A stretch of 64,000 nt of DNA. Origin: Tubiluchus corallicola (lineage: Eukaryota; Priapulida; Priapulimorpha; Priapulimorphida; Tubiluchidae). Location of the stretch: positions 434,001-498,000 of the forward strand of contig JAQGDQ010000038.1 of NCBI GenBank assembly GCA_030141605.1, read 5' to 3'. The notes under the pieces are model-generated. The model was not told the origin of the DNA and did not search any database. It was given only the letters and a program-made list of their open reading frames with translations. The stretch's first letter is position 1. Every line of letters begins with the position of its first letter. Position numbers and translations under genes: made by a program. This document shows positions 63,501 through 64,000 of the stretch, piece by piece.

Positions 63501-63741
63501 GATTGATATTATAATTACTTTTAAAAACACAGCATACTTCTCAACGCCGGTTATACCAAAGCTGTTACTCATTGCGCCGACCCCAATAACCAGCTTATCA
63601 TACGGTATCTCATATTCAGATTCAGAAAGGACACTTTTACACTTGACCTTCTTGTTCGTCATATCAATCTCAGTAGCACTAGCAAGATGAAAATGGTCTG
63701 CATGCCGAAACCCGGTATTTCGAATAGGCTCGATTATAGAC
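57536..63741 (-). CDS. Type II (alternative, rotenone-insensitive) NADH dehydrogenase, C-terminal 356 residues; 5' end beyond window
   Basis: Exons in coding order are 63741-63519, 62793-62623, 60501-60342, 59307-59177, 58467-58360, 58017-57867 and 57663-57536, all in phase. Conserved NDH-2 blocks are SIIEPIRN, YEIPYDKLVIGVGAMSNSFG, FLKEVSDAREIR, the NADH-binding GGGPTGVEF (62679-62653), VTLIEADKILSMFD, LIVWSAGLAPRP, the FAD-binding VYALGDCA, ERQGRYLA, Y-GGYQAL, GFTSWVLWRSAYLTR and the membrane-anchoring end DW-K--FYGRDTSRF. The family oxidises matrix NADH and reduces ubiquinone without pumping protons, as a single peripheral flavoprotein of the inner membrane. The first ~100 residues (targeting peptide, first FAD GxGxxG) are outside the window. 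No EF-hand insert is seen in the exons. Yeast NDI1 and plant ND genes are homologues, and vertebrates lack it. Confidence 0.93.
60559..61415 (-). mobile_element. Tigger/pogo-like remnant in an NDH-2 intron
   Basis: The segment ends in CAGTGTACGCCGCTTAAT (left) and CAGTAGAATCTGTTTAATAGA (reverse complement of right), with several related TTTATTAA-GCTGGATTTATAA blocks near each edge. On the minus strand at 61217-61055 an open piece reads IDNDDDGDSEPVITVSAAEM then HALETL: an acidic stretch followed by an ALETL helix. This resembles the C-terminal tail of Tigger-type transposases. A clear TA duplication was not found. Confidence 0.6.
62324..62453. repeat. Composite trinucleotide microsatellite (AAT/AGT/GCA/ACA)n
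   Basis: Runs of AAT, AGT, AGC and ACA units with short interruptions in an NDH-2 intron. Confidence 0.95.
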
Positions 63742-64000
63742 CTAAAACGAGTAAGCTAAAATGTAAACATTCACAAGGGCTTGTGAACACAATCATTACG
63801 AAGTATAAATGCAAAATAGCACAAAATCTTCTTTGTACAGATACGCTTCACAAGTTAAGACAAAGAAAAAGCTAATTAGAACAATAGTAGCCAAAATTCA
63901 AATAAGACAAGCAATTTTAACACATCTGACATTGTTACTATAATAACTAACATTTAAAAATACTTTATTACATGCAAATTTGCACAACATTTTGTTGAAT
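63742..64000. other. Intron of the NDH-2 gene running off the window
   Basis: No further exon of the minus-strand gene could be recognised up to the window edge. Confidence 0.5.

Overview
The window is AT-rich (roughly one third G+C by eye) animal nuclear DNA. It has spliced genes with GT-AG introns of about 0.1 to 2.4 kb, AATAAA polyadenylation signals, and introns and intergenic DNA full of LINE fragments, hAT-like and pogo/Tigger-like elements and trinucleotide microsatellites. The conserved proteins (PEX12, a clathrin-adaptor beta chain almost colinear with the human protein, a phosphotyrosine-type SH3/SH2 adaptor) place it in Metazoa. A type II NADH dehydrogenase, absent from vertebrates but kept in several invertebrate phyla, argues for an invertebrate. 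A sponge-like cystine-knot peptide would fit a sponge, but the phylum cannot be fixed from this sequence alone.

Layout. 0-7.1 kb is repeat-dominated: a LINE 3' fragment, a (TAG/TGG)n satellite, and a ~5 kb element with ~560-bp terminal inverted repeats whose right arm was itself hit by a second LINE fragment. At 8.0-9.4 kb (+) lies a small two-exon gene for a secreted knottin-type peptide. 9.5-18.7 kb is gene-poor, with minisatellites and a hAT-like MITE with a perfect 8-bp target duplication. At 18.8-26.1 kb (+) there is a nine-exon gene for a 462-residue adaptor: a tyrosine-motif tail with three successive YxN sites, one SH3 and one SH2. At 28.9-37.6 kb (-) is the complete PEX12 in eight exons, with four DNA-transposon-like insertions or candidates in or near its introns. 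At 39.4-40.6 kb (+) is an intronless TTF1/Reb1-type Myb-repeat protein, head-to-head with PEX12. At 43.3-56.0 kb (+) is a complete AP-1/AP-2 beta adaptin with two alternative first coding exons and an apparent alternative last exon made by intronic polyadenylation. At 57.5-64.0 kb (-) are the last seven exons of a type II NADH dehydrogenase, whose 5' end lies outside the window.

The genes are functionally unrelated (peroxisome import, clathrin coats, mitochondrial NADH oxidation, tyrosine-kinase signalling, rDNA-type Myb factor, secreted peptide), as expected for a metazoan chromosome segment. All exon models were built by hand from reading-frame continuity and splice consensus. The reading phases of every gene close without a frameshift, which is the main support for them.
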